DNA from: Xestospongia bergquistia
Lineage: Eukaryota > Porifera > Demospongiae > Haplosclerida > Petrosiidae
Assembly: GCA_963965975.1 (NCBI GenBank)
Contig: OZ014412.1
Span: 11,079,849-11,143,848 of the forward strand
Direction of reading: 5' to 3'
DNA: 64,000 nucleotides
This document shows, one piece after another, positions 48,501 to 60,544 of this stretch. Numbering within the stretch: position 1 is the stretch's first letter; the number at the start of each line of letters is the position of its first letter. The notes beneath the pieces were generated by a model. It was not told the origin of the DNA, did no database searches, and worked only from the letters and a program-made list of their open reading frames with translations. Position numbers and translations under genes: made by a program.

Positions 48501-51058
48501 ATTCCTACTATTTTGTGGTATAAAGATGATATGTTAATTCTAAATGACAACAATAATCCTTCTGTATTGATGTTTACTGAACTGAGTTTAAATGATAGAG
48601 GATTCTATCACTGTGAAGCTAAGAGTATAATTAGAGGAAGGATTATCTCAGTGAACTCTTCTAGCATTATATTAACCATTTCAGGTATTAATTAAGATAA
48701 AAGTGTTTTATTAATGATTTAATATTCAATATAGATGTTGTTCAATATAAAGCTGAGATACACATATCAGATAATTATAAGACAAACAAAAGGACTGTAT
48801 TGAAGATAATTCAGGGTATTATTAATCAGGTACTGTCCATTAATGTAAATAGCCATATATTGTAATTCATTTTGTAGAGTAACAGTTTACTTTCTGGTAA
48901 CAGTTTACCAAACAATTCAAATACTTTCATTTTTTTTCTACAACTTGATTCAAGTAACATTAAGTAAGTGTGTATCTTTAAGTCAATGACATAATATTTC
49001 TCTCTTTAAATTACAGCTACACTGCACAACTTAATACTATTCCTATTGTTGTTACTTTGCTAACAAAGAATGAAGCTACTGAACAACTCAGAGTTGGAGT
49101 ACAACAACAATTGGCTGCACTAAGTATGCAAATCAATGTTAATATTACATTAGATAAAGTAGATAGATTCGGTATGTCAATATTATTAAAATAAATTGAG
49201 TATCTATAACTTCACCAAGATGGTTGTCCTGCTACCAATACTATTATACCATCACATTCTGGTAGACAAGATCTTAATATCACTATTTTGTGGCCTGAAA
49301 CTAACATTGGAGTACAAGTCATCAAGAGCTGTCCTTGTGGTAACAAGAATTTAGAAGGAGGAAGAATATTTGAGGCTACTAGATATTGTGGAGGAGACTT
49401 CACCAGTGGAGCTATGTGGACTGAACCAAATGTAGCAGCTTGTAATTTCAGTGATCTAACTCGTGAAATATGTGCCCTAAGAAATGTTAGTCATACATGT
49501 TTAATTGTAAAATTGATTAAAACTATTACATTTGTATAGGCACCAGTTGAAAAAAAAGTAAAACAATTGGAGAACCTCACCAGTAATAGCAGTAAATTAG
49601 GTTCTACTGAAGTGATAGCAAGTGTGAGTGTCCTAATAACAGCTACACAAGATGTATCAGGAAATTTGACAGTAAGACCTTCTTTGAAATATTTCTTACA
49701 AACTATTTGTTGTTTTATTTGTAGTTGTCCACTACCTTTTTTGAAGTAGTTGATAATATTTTAAATGTCAATCAAGAAACTTTACAGATTAGCCAAGAAA
49801 AATCTAACACATCAGCTAAGTCAGTTAGCTTTGTATATTATCAGATATCAATATTTTATATATAGAATGTTAGAAGCTATTGAGTCAGTTGTAGAGAGTA
49901 TACCAATTACTAATATTTCTGAACCAGTTATAATAACACAACAATCATTTGCTGTATCTGTACAACAAGTGGATATTGTAGAATTTACACAATCTGGTCA
50001 AACATTCAGTGTAAATTATAGAGGATTTTCTGATGGAAATCAAACTCTTAACTCTAATGATTTAGTATTTGGTACAACTAGTCAACAACATACTGCATCT
50101 ATCAGTTTACCACATAATTTACTGAGTACAGTTCCAAATATTACTAATAATACTAGAATCACTCATTCAGTCTTTACTACTGACTCTCTATTCTTGAGAA
50201 GAAATAACAATTTTCTTGAGATTGGTAGTGTCATCATCTCAACTACTGTTGTAGGAACAGATAGAATAAATGAACTGGATCCTCCAGTAGGTCTTAGTTT
50301 CATGATCAATCCAGTAAGTATTGAGATATGTATTTGGTACTAGTCATTCTAATTTCCCTATAGAATTTAAATGGGTCATCTCCACAATGTTCATTCTGGA
50401 ATCAATCATTAGACAGTAAGTTGAATTAGTTACTGTTTTAGGATAACTGTCTCCTGTTAGATGAATATGGAGACTGGTCTAATAAAGGATGTCATAACAT
50501 TACTAATAATAAAACAATAATTCTATGTGAATGCAATCATCTTACTAACTTTGCTATATTAATGGTAAGTAATGAAAGAATTAATGTTGTTATTTATTAT
50601 TATGATTTATAGGATGTATCTCCTGTTATTAATGAACCAATAGAACAAACTGAACTAACGTTGTTCTTAGATTCTGTGACTTACATTGGTATCATTATCT
50701 CTATCTTTTGTCTGACTATTACTATCATCTCTTACTTTGCTAACAAGTATGTTATTAATTTATACTCACTTTATTATGTTGTCCTGATAGGAAACTACGC
50801 ACTTCTAATCATGGACAACTTCTTTTAAACTTGTGTTTTGCTTTAATGGGTCTCTATATTGCCTTTATTTTTGCTGTCCACAGTTGTACTATTCCTGGAC
50901 TCTGTGTTGTTACAGCTGTTGTATTACAGTATTTTTTTTTAGCAACTTTCATGATCATGTCTGCTGAGGCTATCAATTTATATATGAATTATGAAAACTT
51001 TCTATCTTATGAAAGAGTCTTTTACATTAGACTTCTTATGGGACTGTTTGTCTCATAA
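39534..51058 (+). CDS. Gene C: truncated adhesion GPCR paralogue (three helices)
   Basis: Proposed exons: 39534-39743, 39785-40024, 40080-40212, 41595-42932, 44913-44969, 45418-45615, 46323-46477, 46537-46714, 46876-47202, 47299-47453, 47513-47690, 47853-48179, 48224-48343, 48397-48684, 48735-48829, 48878-48963, 49017-49171, 49220-49485, 49540-49671, 49725-49819, 49866-50313, 50364-50415, 50461-50564, 50613-50746, 50791-51058. They total 5,739 nt in one frame (1,912 residues). Order: signal peptide, stanniocalcin-like, one IgGFc-binding domain, Gly/Ser linker, somatomedin-B, two linker-Ig-Ig units, EGF, Ig, HRM-like, GAIN, GPS (CNHLTNFAILM intact), helices 1-3, then a short novel end and TAA. 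Helices 4-7 and the tail of gene B are missing, so G-protein signalling is unlikely; it could act as a tethered or decoy ectodomain. Exon lengths mirror gene B almost exactly. Use of the linker and somatomedin-B exons is inferred from phase. Confidence 0.7.
41595..42932 (+). other. IgGFc-binding domain exon of gene C
   Basis: 1,338 nt, phase 1 to phase 1, the same length as both gene B copies. It keeps the words SQFMIIGCLNNSNVTIIPN, LTGTKITSDSPLTIISG and VTQLTPTITWGKTFLLPP. No stop or frameshift is present, although the gene is truncated further downstream. Confidence 0.78.
42955..43299. mobile_element. TTAA-flanked element (piggyBac-like MITE)
   Basis: The ends read TTAACCTCGCTG and CAGCGAGGTTAA, a perfect 12-bp inverted repeat that includes TTAA on each side. 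TTAA duplication is the mark of piggyBac-type insertion. The element is clearly more GC-rich than its surroundings and lies 22 bases after the IgGFc exon donor. The two homologous introns in gene B (near 11,820 and 14,570) lack it and run straight through (TTTACAAGCAAT), giving empty sites. No transposase is encoded. Confidence 0.75.
43925..43970. repeat. Perfect 20-bp inverted repeat with 6-nt loop
   Basis: The left arm CATTTACCATTCAGGCCAGA is followed by six bases and then its exact reverse complement. The right arm is the 3' end of a linker exon and its donor (CTGAATGGTAAATG, also seen near 45,765). The left arm is an inverted copy of that end. In RNA it would fold into a hairpin that hides the splice donor. 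Confidence 0.75.
44913..44969 (+). other. Gly/Ser-rich linker exon of gene C
   Basis: 57 nt, phase 1 to phase 1, encoding GSESGSGIYSGFGFGAGLNG with the flanking bases. It has a good acceptor (TTATGCAG) and donor (GTAAAT). Related sequences at 43,888 and 45,711 have lost the right length or the acceptor (CATCG in place of AG). Confidence 0.45.
45418..45615 (+). other. Somatomedin-B exon of gene C
   Basis: 198 nt, phase 1 to phase 1. It encodes SGCCVSSQSQNC, NNGCYCDQIC and FNDCCNDVTDIGC, followed by a Ser/Pro/Thr tail (SPMVSPTPTD). The CYCDxxC and DCC steps are typical of somatomedin-B domains, small disulfide knots that bind extracellular proteins. Gene B has no such exon in the matching intron. 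Confidence 0.7.
45616..46322. other. Intron with decayed module copy
   Basis: It holds a dead Gly/Ser linker copy (about 45,711-45,765), a MITE right end (to about 45,971) and a GA-rich run (46,020-46,048). The same succession occurs at 43,888-44,296, so the two stretches are duplicates of one module. Confidence 0.5.
46323..48179 (+). repeat. Tandem duplication (about 976-bp period) inside gene C
   Basis: The linker, Ig and Ig exons 46323-46477, 46537-46714 and 46876-47202 recur at 47299-47453, 47513-47690 and 47853-48179 with an offset of 976-977 bp, introns included. Gene B has only one full linker-Ig-Ig set at the matching place. The two copies differ by scattered residues (for example KDGSQF versus KYGSQF). 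Confidence 0.85.
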
Positions 51059-52628
51059 AACTATACCAACAAAACATTATCTTTGATAGTAGCTACTATG
51101 TAGGGATGACAATACTGCCATTCCTACATTGGGCTCTCAGAAATTATATGACAGTTTATTATCATGGAGAACAATATGTTTACAATAATGTTATGTTACT
51201 GAGTAATTACCAGGAGTGCTCCTGTTGTTACATGTACACACATGTAGCTTTCTTCATCTAATATTAGTGAATTAGAGTGTGTGGTGAAAATGACCATATA
51301 ATATATATGATTAAAATGCTAAAAGGTACTGTATATGTAAAGTGTTTAGTCCAGCTATTAAAGTAATCAATTAATATTGTTATATAATATTATTGTAATT
51401 ATTAATGTGATTCTCTTAGTTGGATATTGCTACTCTATTAGGTCTCAGTTGTGATATATTTGTTGTAATTACTAGGACAGAACAATGTAGTAAGTTTATA
51501 TATTAAGAATATTATATTATTTAAATTTTTATTATGTAATTCAAATATGTATTGCCACTACACTTGATATAATTACAAGGTATTTTGAACTTTTATAATA
51601 ATGATGATTAGTTAGAATTTAGGAGAACCACAGCTTCAGTATTATAGAAATCGTTCAATTTATCAAGAGTTATATTATTAATATCATTAAATTGTAAGAT
51701 AAAATTTTATCATTATGTATATAACACAATCATATGTAGGACTAATGAAGGGGCAGCAAGGATATCAATGCCTCAAAAGACTCATCCATTTCATATGAGA
51801 AAGTCCAAATAAATCAGTTTTAACGATTAAACATTATATGTAATCTTTCCAACAGTTTTGTCATTTTTATATTTCTTCTTGTTAATTCATTATCAGTTTG
51901 ATACAGTTTTCAACTATTTTACTGTCATTATAGTATTTCCTGTTATAATAAAAAAGGACAGTCTGTTTGAACATTTCATGATCACTGAGTGTATGATCCA
52001 ATTAATTATTCCTTCACTATTATAATTACATAGTTGTTGAAATTGAAGATACACAGCATACATATATACATACATATATACATACATAACATATATAATT
52101 TATTATATATATATATATATATATATAAATACACACACACACAGATACATATACAAGAGATTCAAAGCCCTCTTCACTTATACTATTGCATGCTGCATTT
52201 AATGACAGCATTCATATGTACAGTGTTCCTGCCTTTCTTCCTCTCATTAGTTACATAGTCTGTGCTCATAACTATTTTTACCTGTAACATTCTATTGCAG
52301 CCAGTCTTCTTAAATGACTATTCACCACAATAAGCTAATTTATACAATATACTTTATTTGTTAGTAAGAGAAAATAATCTCATGTGACACCACTTCACAC
52401 TACATACATACTATATGTATAAGAAGAATATATTGACAGTCAAATTTAGCAGTCAACATGATATTAGTTATACAGCTAGTGAAGGCAGTTAAAGGCTAGA
52501 ACTGTATTACTGTAGTTGTTATAAGTCAGTGTAGGTGTATACTACTGACTGACAGTGAACTCTCTTGTAACATAACCTCCAATTATCTAGAAGATACAAA
52601 TCAACTCTTTCAATGTATTGCTATCAAT
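51059..52628. other. No recognised gene
   Basis: Downstream of the gene C stop the sequence no longer matches gene B. A short MITE-like word pair (TAGGGATGACAATACTGCCA) lies at about 51,101. TA/CA-rich runs fill 52,056-52,150. Nothing coding was recognised; in particular no helix 4-7 exons. Confidence 0.5.
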
Positions 52629-53493
52629 ATGGACAGTTACTCAGGAATAAAGAAAGTCATATCATCTTCATCAATATCAATAAGCAAGAATCAAACAAAT
52701 ATGGTGACATATTCAAGTGATGGCAATAAAGTCACAACTATTAAAATGGTCTTTGTACCCTGCTCTGTTAGTGTAACATGTGGAGTAATATTTGGTTTAG
52801 TAGCTGAGAAAGCAAAAGGTTTCTTCCTCTTAGTCTAATTGATGCTTGTCATATTATTAAATAGTGTGAAATAAATATTGTTTGCATGTTTCATCAGTAA
52901 TATTGAACCAAATGCTATTTTCTCAATATACAATGTTGAAAATATTCTTAACATCAGCTGCTACAAGTAAATGTTCATTGTGTTATGAACTTCGCATTAT
53001 CTTGATTTCTAAGCAGGTGCCGGTGTTTTAGCCATTTTTTCTTATTTGCCACTAACACATGATTGTTTTAACTCTGCTCATAAAAAGTTTGCTAAAGGTT
53101 TAACATCACTGACTGTTTTAAGAAGCATTCTTGGTGGAACAATGATTGGAATAGGAATGACACTATCTGGCTCAGTAAGATGTAATTTTAATCTGTTTGA
53201 TAGTCTATATAACATTGTGTTATATCATAGTGTAGTCTATATAACATTATGTTATACAATAGTGTAGTCTATATAACATTGTGCTATATCATAGTGTAGG
53301 CTATATAACATTATGCTATACCATAGTGCTAATGTAGTTGTGCTAGAGTTCAATACAATATAGAGAGAGGGTCTAGTCATCAAGCCCTCTACATGTACAT
53401 TCAAGCAGGGAAATGTCAACATGTATTGTATATGAATAGTGATAACTACAAACATTAATTTTTGTTGTATAGTGTCCAGTTGGAGAGACATAA
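52629..53493 (+). CDS. YeeE/YedE-type sulfur-transport family protein, short
   Basis: Four exons join in frame: 52629-52818, 52898-52966, 53017-53174 and 53473-53493 (438 nt, 145 residues). Landmarks are KMVFVPCSVSVTCGVIFGLV, AEKAKVILNQMLFSQYTMLK, IFLTSAATSAGVLAIF and GGTMIGIGMTLSGSCP. This is the first half of the DUF395 (YeeE/YedE) fold, membrane proteins linked to import of thiosulfate or related sulfur compounds in bacteria and present in some sponges, algae and fungi. The GxxxGxGMxxxGxCP end, with its conserved cysteine, is split by an intron, and the frame stops five codons later (CPVGET). A full protein would have a second, similar half, so this is a truncated gene, a half-size form, or a model missing alternative exons. 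Confidence 0.6.
53205..53330. repeat. Minisatellite, about 34-bp unit, nearly four copies
   Basis: The unit reads like TATATAACATTGTG followed by TTATATCATAGTGTAG. Successive copies alternate small changes. It lies in the last intron of the YeeE/YedE-type gene. Confidence 0.8.
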
Positions 53494-53752
53494 TAATCAG
53501 AAGCAGTAACACATCCACTGTAGATATACAGTATAACTGATGTTATATAATAAATATGACACCAGCTCATGATGACAGCAGATTTAACCGTCAAAGATCA
53601 AATGAATAATAGAGTCAAACTGATGAAAAACAAGATAATTAAAGTTATATTTCTGCAGCCTTTTATTAACTGGTAATACTATATGTTGACATCACTTCCT
53701 GTGAATCCATAGTAATTCATACAGTTTGGGAATGTAAGTAAACTATTTCAGG

Positions 53753-54466
53753 CATAGGGGTAGGACCAGGGGGGCTAGGGGGGCTTTAGCCCCCCTAATG
53801 TTGATTAAGGGGGGCTTAGCCCCCCTAATATTGTTAACAAAGTAAAGTTACATGTATATAGATCTATTAAAAACAATTAATCATGCATGCAAAGGCTTGT
53901 TTGTAGTCAGCTGCTTTTCAGTACAAGCTAAACCTTTGACCTAATTAGTATGTATTTAGTACCTCTTTTTTCAGTCATTTAATCCATCCCACTTGTACTG
54001 AAAAGCAGCTGAACATCAAGAAAGGTAGTAAATGGCATCAAAGCAGTCAACTTTACTTGACTGTGCCAATGACATCCGCTACAGCAGAATGAATGTTCTC
54101 ATCACTTCGAAGACTGAAGAATTATTTAAGGTCCACAGTGTCTCAAAAGTGACTTAATAATGTAGTACTAATGCACACACACAGGAGTGTGCTGATAAGG
54201 TAAATTTATTAAGTATCGCAAAGGATTTTGTAACCAGCAACGAGAGACATGCAAACTATTTTGGACATTATTAACATATTTTATTAGGTTATGTACATAT
54301 ATGTTATTTCTTTAATTCAGTCATAATCAACTGTTATCATTTAACATAATTTTACAAGGTTTTCAAACTAAAAACTTCTGGGAATGCAACCCCCTGCTCA
54401 TGGAACAGTTATTACTACTGATAACATTTTAGCCCCCCTAATCCCTACTACCTGCCTACCCCTATG
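53753..54466. mobile_element. hAT-type non-autonomous element with 8-bp target duplication
   Basis: The ends are CATAGGGGTAGG and CCTACCCCTATG (12-bp inverted repeat). The element is bounded by the perfect 8-bp direct repeat ATTTCAGG (53745-53752 and 54467-54474), as expected for hAT insertion. Near the left end the word GGGGGGCT/AGCCCCCC forms hairpins. A 20-bp perfect inverted repeat lies inside (53908-53927 and 53992-54011). A 41-codon frame from 54,031 (MASKQSTLLDCANDIRYSRM) may be the remains of a transposase start. The crisp duplication suggests recent insertion. Confidence 0.85.
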
Positions 54467-54474
54467 ATTTCAGG

Positions 54475-55212
54475 TATCCACTTTGTAACTTATAAGGTGT
54501 TACTATAGAATCTATTAGAAACTGATATTGTTATCATAACTTTATGATTATAGTAGTCAATCCAATGTGATCACAGCTGAAGTTAGTAGACCACTTGTAG
54601 TTTAGTTGATGTGTTTGAAGGTTTTATTCTAACATGTAACTTTGATTGTTTCATAAGAATTCTAGTAACTACAACTTAAGTTACTGTAATTATGACATCA
54701 TTTGTGTAGTCTAATATTGTAACTATATATATTAGCTATATAGTGAATGGTGTTTGTCCTTGTAAGTCCACAATAAATGGTGTTAGTCAGTCACTATATA
54801 TGAATCATTTACTGTTATAGTTTTAAAAGGTACATTAATAGGACTACCAGTAGAAGAGATTAAATTCAACAGTGTTGTCAGAAGTTATGGGAGGGGCTAA
54901 CTACACAATACTTAAGTAACCTGACATGATCTGTAGATATTAGATACAATAGTGATATCTCATATACATGTTCTATTGTATGCATATTATGTTAGAATTA
55001 TAAGACTGGACACTCATTTATTCTGTAAAGAATGAGGGACTGGTTTATGAGACTTGTATTCAAAATTGTGAATTAAATTTAAACATTTCATTTTGTAAAG
55101 GGAAAATTTGACAATTAGTGACATTTACAAAAATTTCAATAGTTGTTTCTTTCAGTCATACACAATGGACATAATTTGCTGTAGACTTTAGGTTATGAAA
55201 CATATGTAGAAA
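54475..55212. other. No recognised gene
   Basis: AT-rich. The last 70 bases (about 55,140-55,212) match, inverted, 34,525-34,590, so this is where the right arm of the long inverted repeat resumes after the hAT insertion. Confidence 0.45.
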
Positions 55213-56186
55213 CATTGGCAGAGATATGGGGGGGGGGGGGGCATGCCCCCTCCCACTTATACAAAGAAGGCAATTATATACGTGGGTGGGACGTAAACAA
55301 GTGTCTGAACTGTTTGACAGCTGCAATTTCAGTTTTTACACTAATATAATATACAAATTATTCACACATGCATGCAATAGTTAAGAGTTATCACCTGAAG
55401 TGTAGGAATCAGTTCAGTAGTGAGTGATGGTAACCAAGAAGCAAACAACACTAGATCTGTTTACTGTATTCAGGGAAGAAACTGATACTGTTGAAATAAA
55501 TGAAACCAGTATTTTATCTAATGGAGAAAATTCTGTGAGGTTAGAGTCTAGTGAAGAAACTGTTACCCATGTAGGCCTTGGTCTATTGAAAGTGAGGTGA
55601 AAAAGATGCAAGAGTCATGCTTTTCAAAAGATATTCCTTTTCAGAGCTAAGCAGGCAACTTCCCACAGATATCGTGAAGAAGTGGATCCACTTCTTTATG
55701 ATATGGTGAAAACTGCCTTGCCAACTGTGAAGTCAGTCACTTCAATTAATACTATATGTGACGCAATGAACATAAATGATATCTTTAAGGACATATTCTC
55801 TTCAGTACATCTTGTGTTTTGTTTAACATTAACTTCACCAATAACGTCTGCAACGTCTGAAAGAACATTTTCAGCTCTGAAACACCTTTATACTTATGTT
55901 CGATCAATGATGACAGAAAAACAACTACATAACTGCCTATTGCTGCGCATCCATAAGGAACTCACAGATTCATTAGATTTACCTTCCATTGCATGAAAAT
56001 TTGTTTCTAAATATGATAAATGAAAAAAGTACTTTGGTAAACTTTTGGACTCATGAAGATGCATACTGTGTGGTTTTAAATGTGTTTCAAGTTATCCTTT
56101 TTTCTTTAAAAAATATTGTTTAATTCTACATATAAGAATTTTTTTTTACTGAGCCCCCTACATTTTGAGCGGTGTCTCTGCCTCTG
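55213..56186 (+). mobile_element. Internally deleted hAT transposon
   Basis: The imperfect inverted ends are CATTGGCAGAGATA and TGTCTCTGCCTCTG. A run of 13 G (about 55,229-55,241) follows the left end. Two coding pieces remain: a start (55427-55600, MVTKKQTTLDLFTVF) and the C-terminal dimerisation region (55640-55996) with SERTFSALKHLYTYVRSMM and LLLRIHKEL, the hallmark of hAT transposases. The middle of the protein is missing. The site is empty in the left arm: GTAGAAATGACTC near 34,525 (minus) is interrupted here, and AGAAA is present on both sides. A clean 8-bp duplication is not seen. Confidence 0.75.
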
Positions 56187-58214
56187 AGAAATGACTCAAT
56201 GTACATATAATATTATCATGTTAGTACTAGATTTATATGATACACTGAGAATAGTGTTGTTTTGGTACAACCATAACTAAAACTAAAAGTACTTTAATAA
56301 AGGTTATTACTAAAGCTAAAAATAAAAGATTGTTCTAATCAAAACTAGTATTTAAAAGGATGATATAATTTTACTATAATTCATAACTAACATTTATAAA
56401 TCAATTTTTTTAGTTGTAGTAAAATGTGTAATCGTTGCCTTCAGGATTAGGATGTATTATAAAACATACAAAAACCTCTATAACACTACCTCACTTGATA
56501 TTTATACTAAGAAGTGATATAGTTGTGTGTTTACAAATGAAAACATATGATGTTGCTACAGTATGACAATATATATAGTATCTAATTAAAATATTTGATC
56601 AATTAAAAATGTCTGTTGATCATTAACATGAGATTATAGATAGTATACTCTAATTACCTCAATATTACTGTTCTACAACCTAATATCTTCATAGGATACT
56701 GATGATTGTTACCTGAGATGACTGTTTACATTATGAGATATTATGGAGTTGTCATTGTGGACTGAATCAGTTAATATTATAACTATAAGACATGTCAAAT
56801 AATGCCATCTGGGACTGTTCCTTAACACATATAGTTAAGATGTATTTTATACCATACAGACACCTTTAGCATTAAACCACATAGGATAGTATGACAGATA
56901 TATAAGGCATTTGTTACATTGTGTTTGTAAACGTGTTATTTACTAACAGTATGATATTACACATACAGCCTATACTCTGCACTTTGACACTTGTTTTAAA
57001 CATTGCAATTTATTTTTTGTTTTATAATAACAACAGTATTAATTAGATGAATTAACACAAGTCGAAAAAATTCAAATTAGAATATCTCAAAGTATAAAAG
57101 AACATTTATAACAATGTCTCAAATACTAAGGACAGATATTTCTGGAAATTTCCCCACTTCATGTAGTCATATCTATTATTAATGAAAACTATCGGTAATA
57201 TTGTAAAACAACTAAGTACTGAAGGTTGATTATTTAGATTAGTTTGTTAGACTATCAATCTTACAATTAATGACAAACTTGTATTGAATAAGTTCTGGTT
57301 TTAGCTGATCATAAAGGCATCTATTTTCTTACCTGTTAAAGACTCTATAACAAAAGAGCTAAATTGAGGTCCAGTTGTACATTGTCCTTATGAACTTCCA
57401 GCATAGATTGCAGGATTTTCATGGCAAGTCATGTTAGATCACTTGTCCTATGGTTTCATAATCTATTTAAAGTGACTTAGCTTGTGCAGACAAGTCAGAT
57501 AACATTTAACATTTATTGGTCAGCATTCTTGCATAAAACATGTTTTTGTTTCTTGTGACATTTTAGTTTGTATCTTATAGATAATATAAGTAATATATAG
57601 CCTTTACATATATGAAGACTAGATAATGGCATCTAATATAATCCTAAATATATATGAATATTAAAATTTTGTTATTATAAATCAATTATTGTCTAATATT
57701 TCAAGTATGATTGTCCTTAACTATTAATTTTACTTACTAAATATATTATATTGATTATTGTCTATTATTACAACCAATAATGTGATCTGATTAGTGACAA
57801 TATTTTCTGATAACTGTTAGTAAGTCCATTTTTTGTAGATATAATTATTATTATTTTGTTCTCTATATAATTAGATAGTTATTATCTATTAATGAAGATA
57901 TGATAGGATGTTTTGAATGACAAAATATTGCAGCAGAAAGAAGGCTGTACTGGCTACAAAGTTGACAGTTATATATTTGGTCAGAATAATTATAGTCACA
58001 AAGTGTGTATTTGAATACGTTAAGCACAAACCATTTTCTAGTTTTTAGATAGCTATTATTTTTACTTGAGCTTATACATACACAGATATCCTACAGTTTA
58101 ATTTATATCCATAGAGTATAAAATGATTCTTGAAATATACTTATGAAATGATTGCATACATAACTTCCTACCCACTGTGTCTTCTTTAAGTACATTATAT
58201 TGCCCTTTTATCCA

Positions 58215-58463
58215 CTATTTCATACGCATATTATAGGTAGATAGTGAGAAGATGATGTCCTCAAGCTGACATAGAGCATTTGAGCTTATCTGAATCAAAA
58301 TAAAGTAAAGTATATTAAATGCTTCTTCCAAATATAACATAGAAAGAGGTCCAACAGCTTTAATGACAATATCAACATTACTAAACTCATTAGCTTGCAA
58401 CACAAGATCTAGGAAAGTCAAATGTTTGAATAAATATATAAATTCAGTAATTAAATTATGCAT
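58215..58463 (-). pseudogene. Decayed copy of the 31.2-kb exon-like frame
   Basis: It keeps VIKAVGPLSMLYLEEAFNI and QLEDIIFSLSTY, but the frame is shifted near its start and again in the middle. See the entry at 31,209. Confidence 0.25.
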
Positions 58464-60389
58464 TAGATTTAAATTACTAGTAAATATTACTATTATGATT
58501 ATGTATGTCTCTTAACAATGTACTGATTATAACTGATTCATAGTCACTTAATTGACTTGGCAAAAACAATGTGAACTTTGTTGATTATTGCTTAATATGG
58601 AACTTTATATACTTAAATATAGAACTTCTCAAAAGGATATGTAACTAACAACTGCTATAATTCTATTATATTCTACCTGACTGTGTGTATATGTAGATAT
58701 GGAAATTAAAAGATCAGAGAGCAGTCAAAACTGGAGATACATTGACAAGCAACTCCATTGTATACAATTACATTAACACAGGATTAAAATTCTTTGGGAC
58801 CAGAGTATGATATAAACTAGTAGAAGAGACAAACTAAAGAAGCTATTTACATGAGAACCATCTACAATATGATCAATATTATTCCTGGACTTATATTAAA
58901 CCTTAACTGGACATCTCTACTTGATTGAAGAGTCTATCACATGAAAGACACTCTTCTACAAAATCAATAATAAAAATCCTCAGGGGATAATTTCTTTTTG
59001 AATTTTCATAATGTACACTATGCTTTGTATATAGCTATCATTTATTGCTGATTTCGTATTTCACATTATTTAGTTGATGAAAGGCTTGAGAAAAACATTC
59101 TGTTTTATAAATTTTAACCATTATTTATAGAATTATCATGTTTATTAAGTTCAACTATCCCTCATTCTATAAATGTGAACAATGTGATCAATAACTTTTA
59201 TTCTAGAGTTCTAAGTTATGAATGAGGATAAGCTAGAAACCCTAAAGATTTATCTATAGACAAAGATCTTTACAGAACATTCAAGTTATTGATAAAGATA
59301 TCTTTGTAGTTGTTTCTGTTGATTTGTCAATAGTCATCCTTTTAGTCTTTAAGATTTTTTTATAAGTTTAAAGAGTCAGTCACTTGTGTACAAATACATA
59401 AAATATATATACAGAATATATTGAGTAACATTTAAAAGCTTAAACAATTCCAAATATTCATAGGAATTGAAGTCTTTACTTAAATATTCTACTGACATGA
59501 TTATGTATCAAATATCATTTCTAATAACAAGTTTTCATAAACACATAATATATTATATAGGAAAAATTCTATAACAAGTATAGTTTTGCTGTTTAAAAAA
59601 TTGTGTTACCAAATGGCAACATAAAAACTTTCTTGTCAAAAATACACGATGACAATTATTAATATACTTATTGTCAAAAAATCATATATTTTTTCTAAAA
59701 GGATACATATTCTACTTTAAATAATAAGCATGACCACACACAGTACTAGTTAGGGATGGAGCAAGGACAGGGCCACATCAATTGTCATTAATAATTCAGT
59801 TGCTGTGTGGATAATAAAGATATATAGTAAATATTTGTTACATGTTAGCTTGTAAGAGCCAATTTAGTAACTTCATGCATATACAACTTTTTCATACATT
59901 GATGGACTATATGTAACTAACATTATATGGCACATGTTTGAAAGTGTATAATTTGACAGTCACATATTGAATGTGAGTAACTTCTGCTCAATATAAATAG
60001 ACCTAACAAGTCGTTATTAGGCAAAAATATTGTTCATGACAGTCTATAAATAGCCTATTGCATGATTTTATAAATTTCCTTTTAGACATGTTTATATAAT
60101 GCATTGAACTGTATAATATATATTATACATGTATGCTGTATATATAAATACACTTTGGACACATTAGACAAACTATAAAGTATTAACAAATTGTGTGACT
60201 ATTGTTTTGTGTTATTATCATATCAAGGAAATCAGTACTCTTTGAAGTTCTCATGTACCCTATACTACTCCACTATATTAATTATTAAATAGATGCTAAA
60301 AAATATGTGCAGGTCCTAGTGTGACCTTTGTATATCTTTTTTTTCTGATGATCATTGATGTATTACATGAGCTATTGATTTGTCTTACT

Positions 60390-60544
60390 AGTCGGAATAA
60401 TAACCAATATCAGCTATGTCATTACAGTAATCACTGTATTTGTGACAGTATTCATCACAATAGTAATCATAATGGTAACATGTTGATGTCAAGGACCATT
60501 TACAACATCCGGAATAGCTTCGTGCTTAAGGATTAAACATGAAC
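60390..60544 (-). pseudogene. Decayed somatomedin-B exon
   Basis: The inverted-arm copy of the exon at 29,056. The acceptor (TTTTAG) is kept. The opening GSCLILK is followed by a frameshift, after which another frame reads YSGCCKWSLTSTCYHYDYYC and SDYCNDIADI and ends at a stop. It is dead. Confidence 0.45.
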
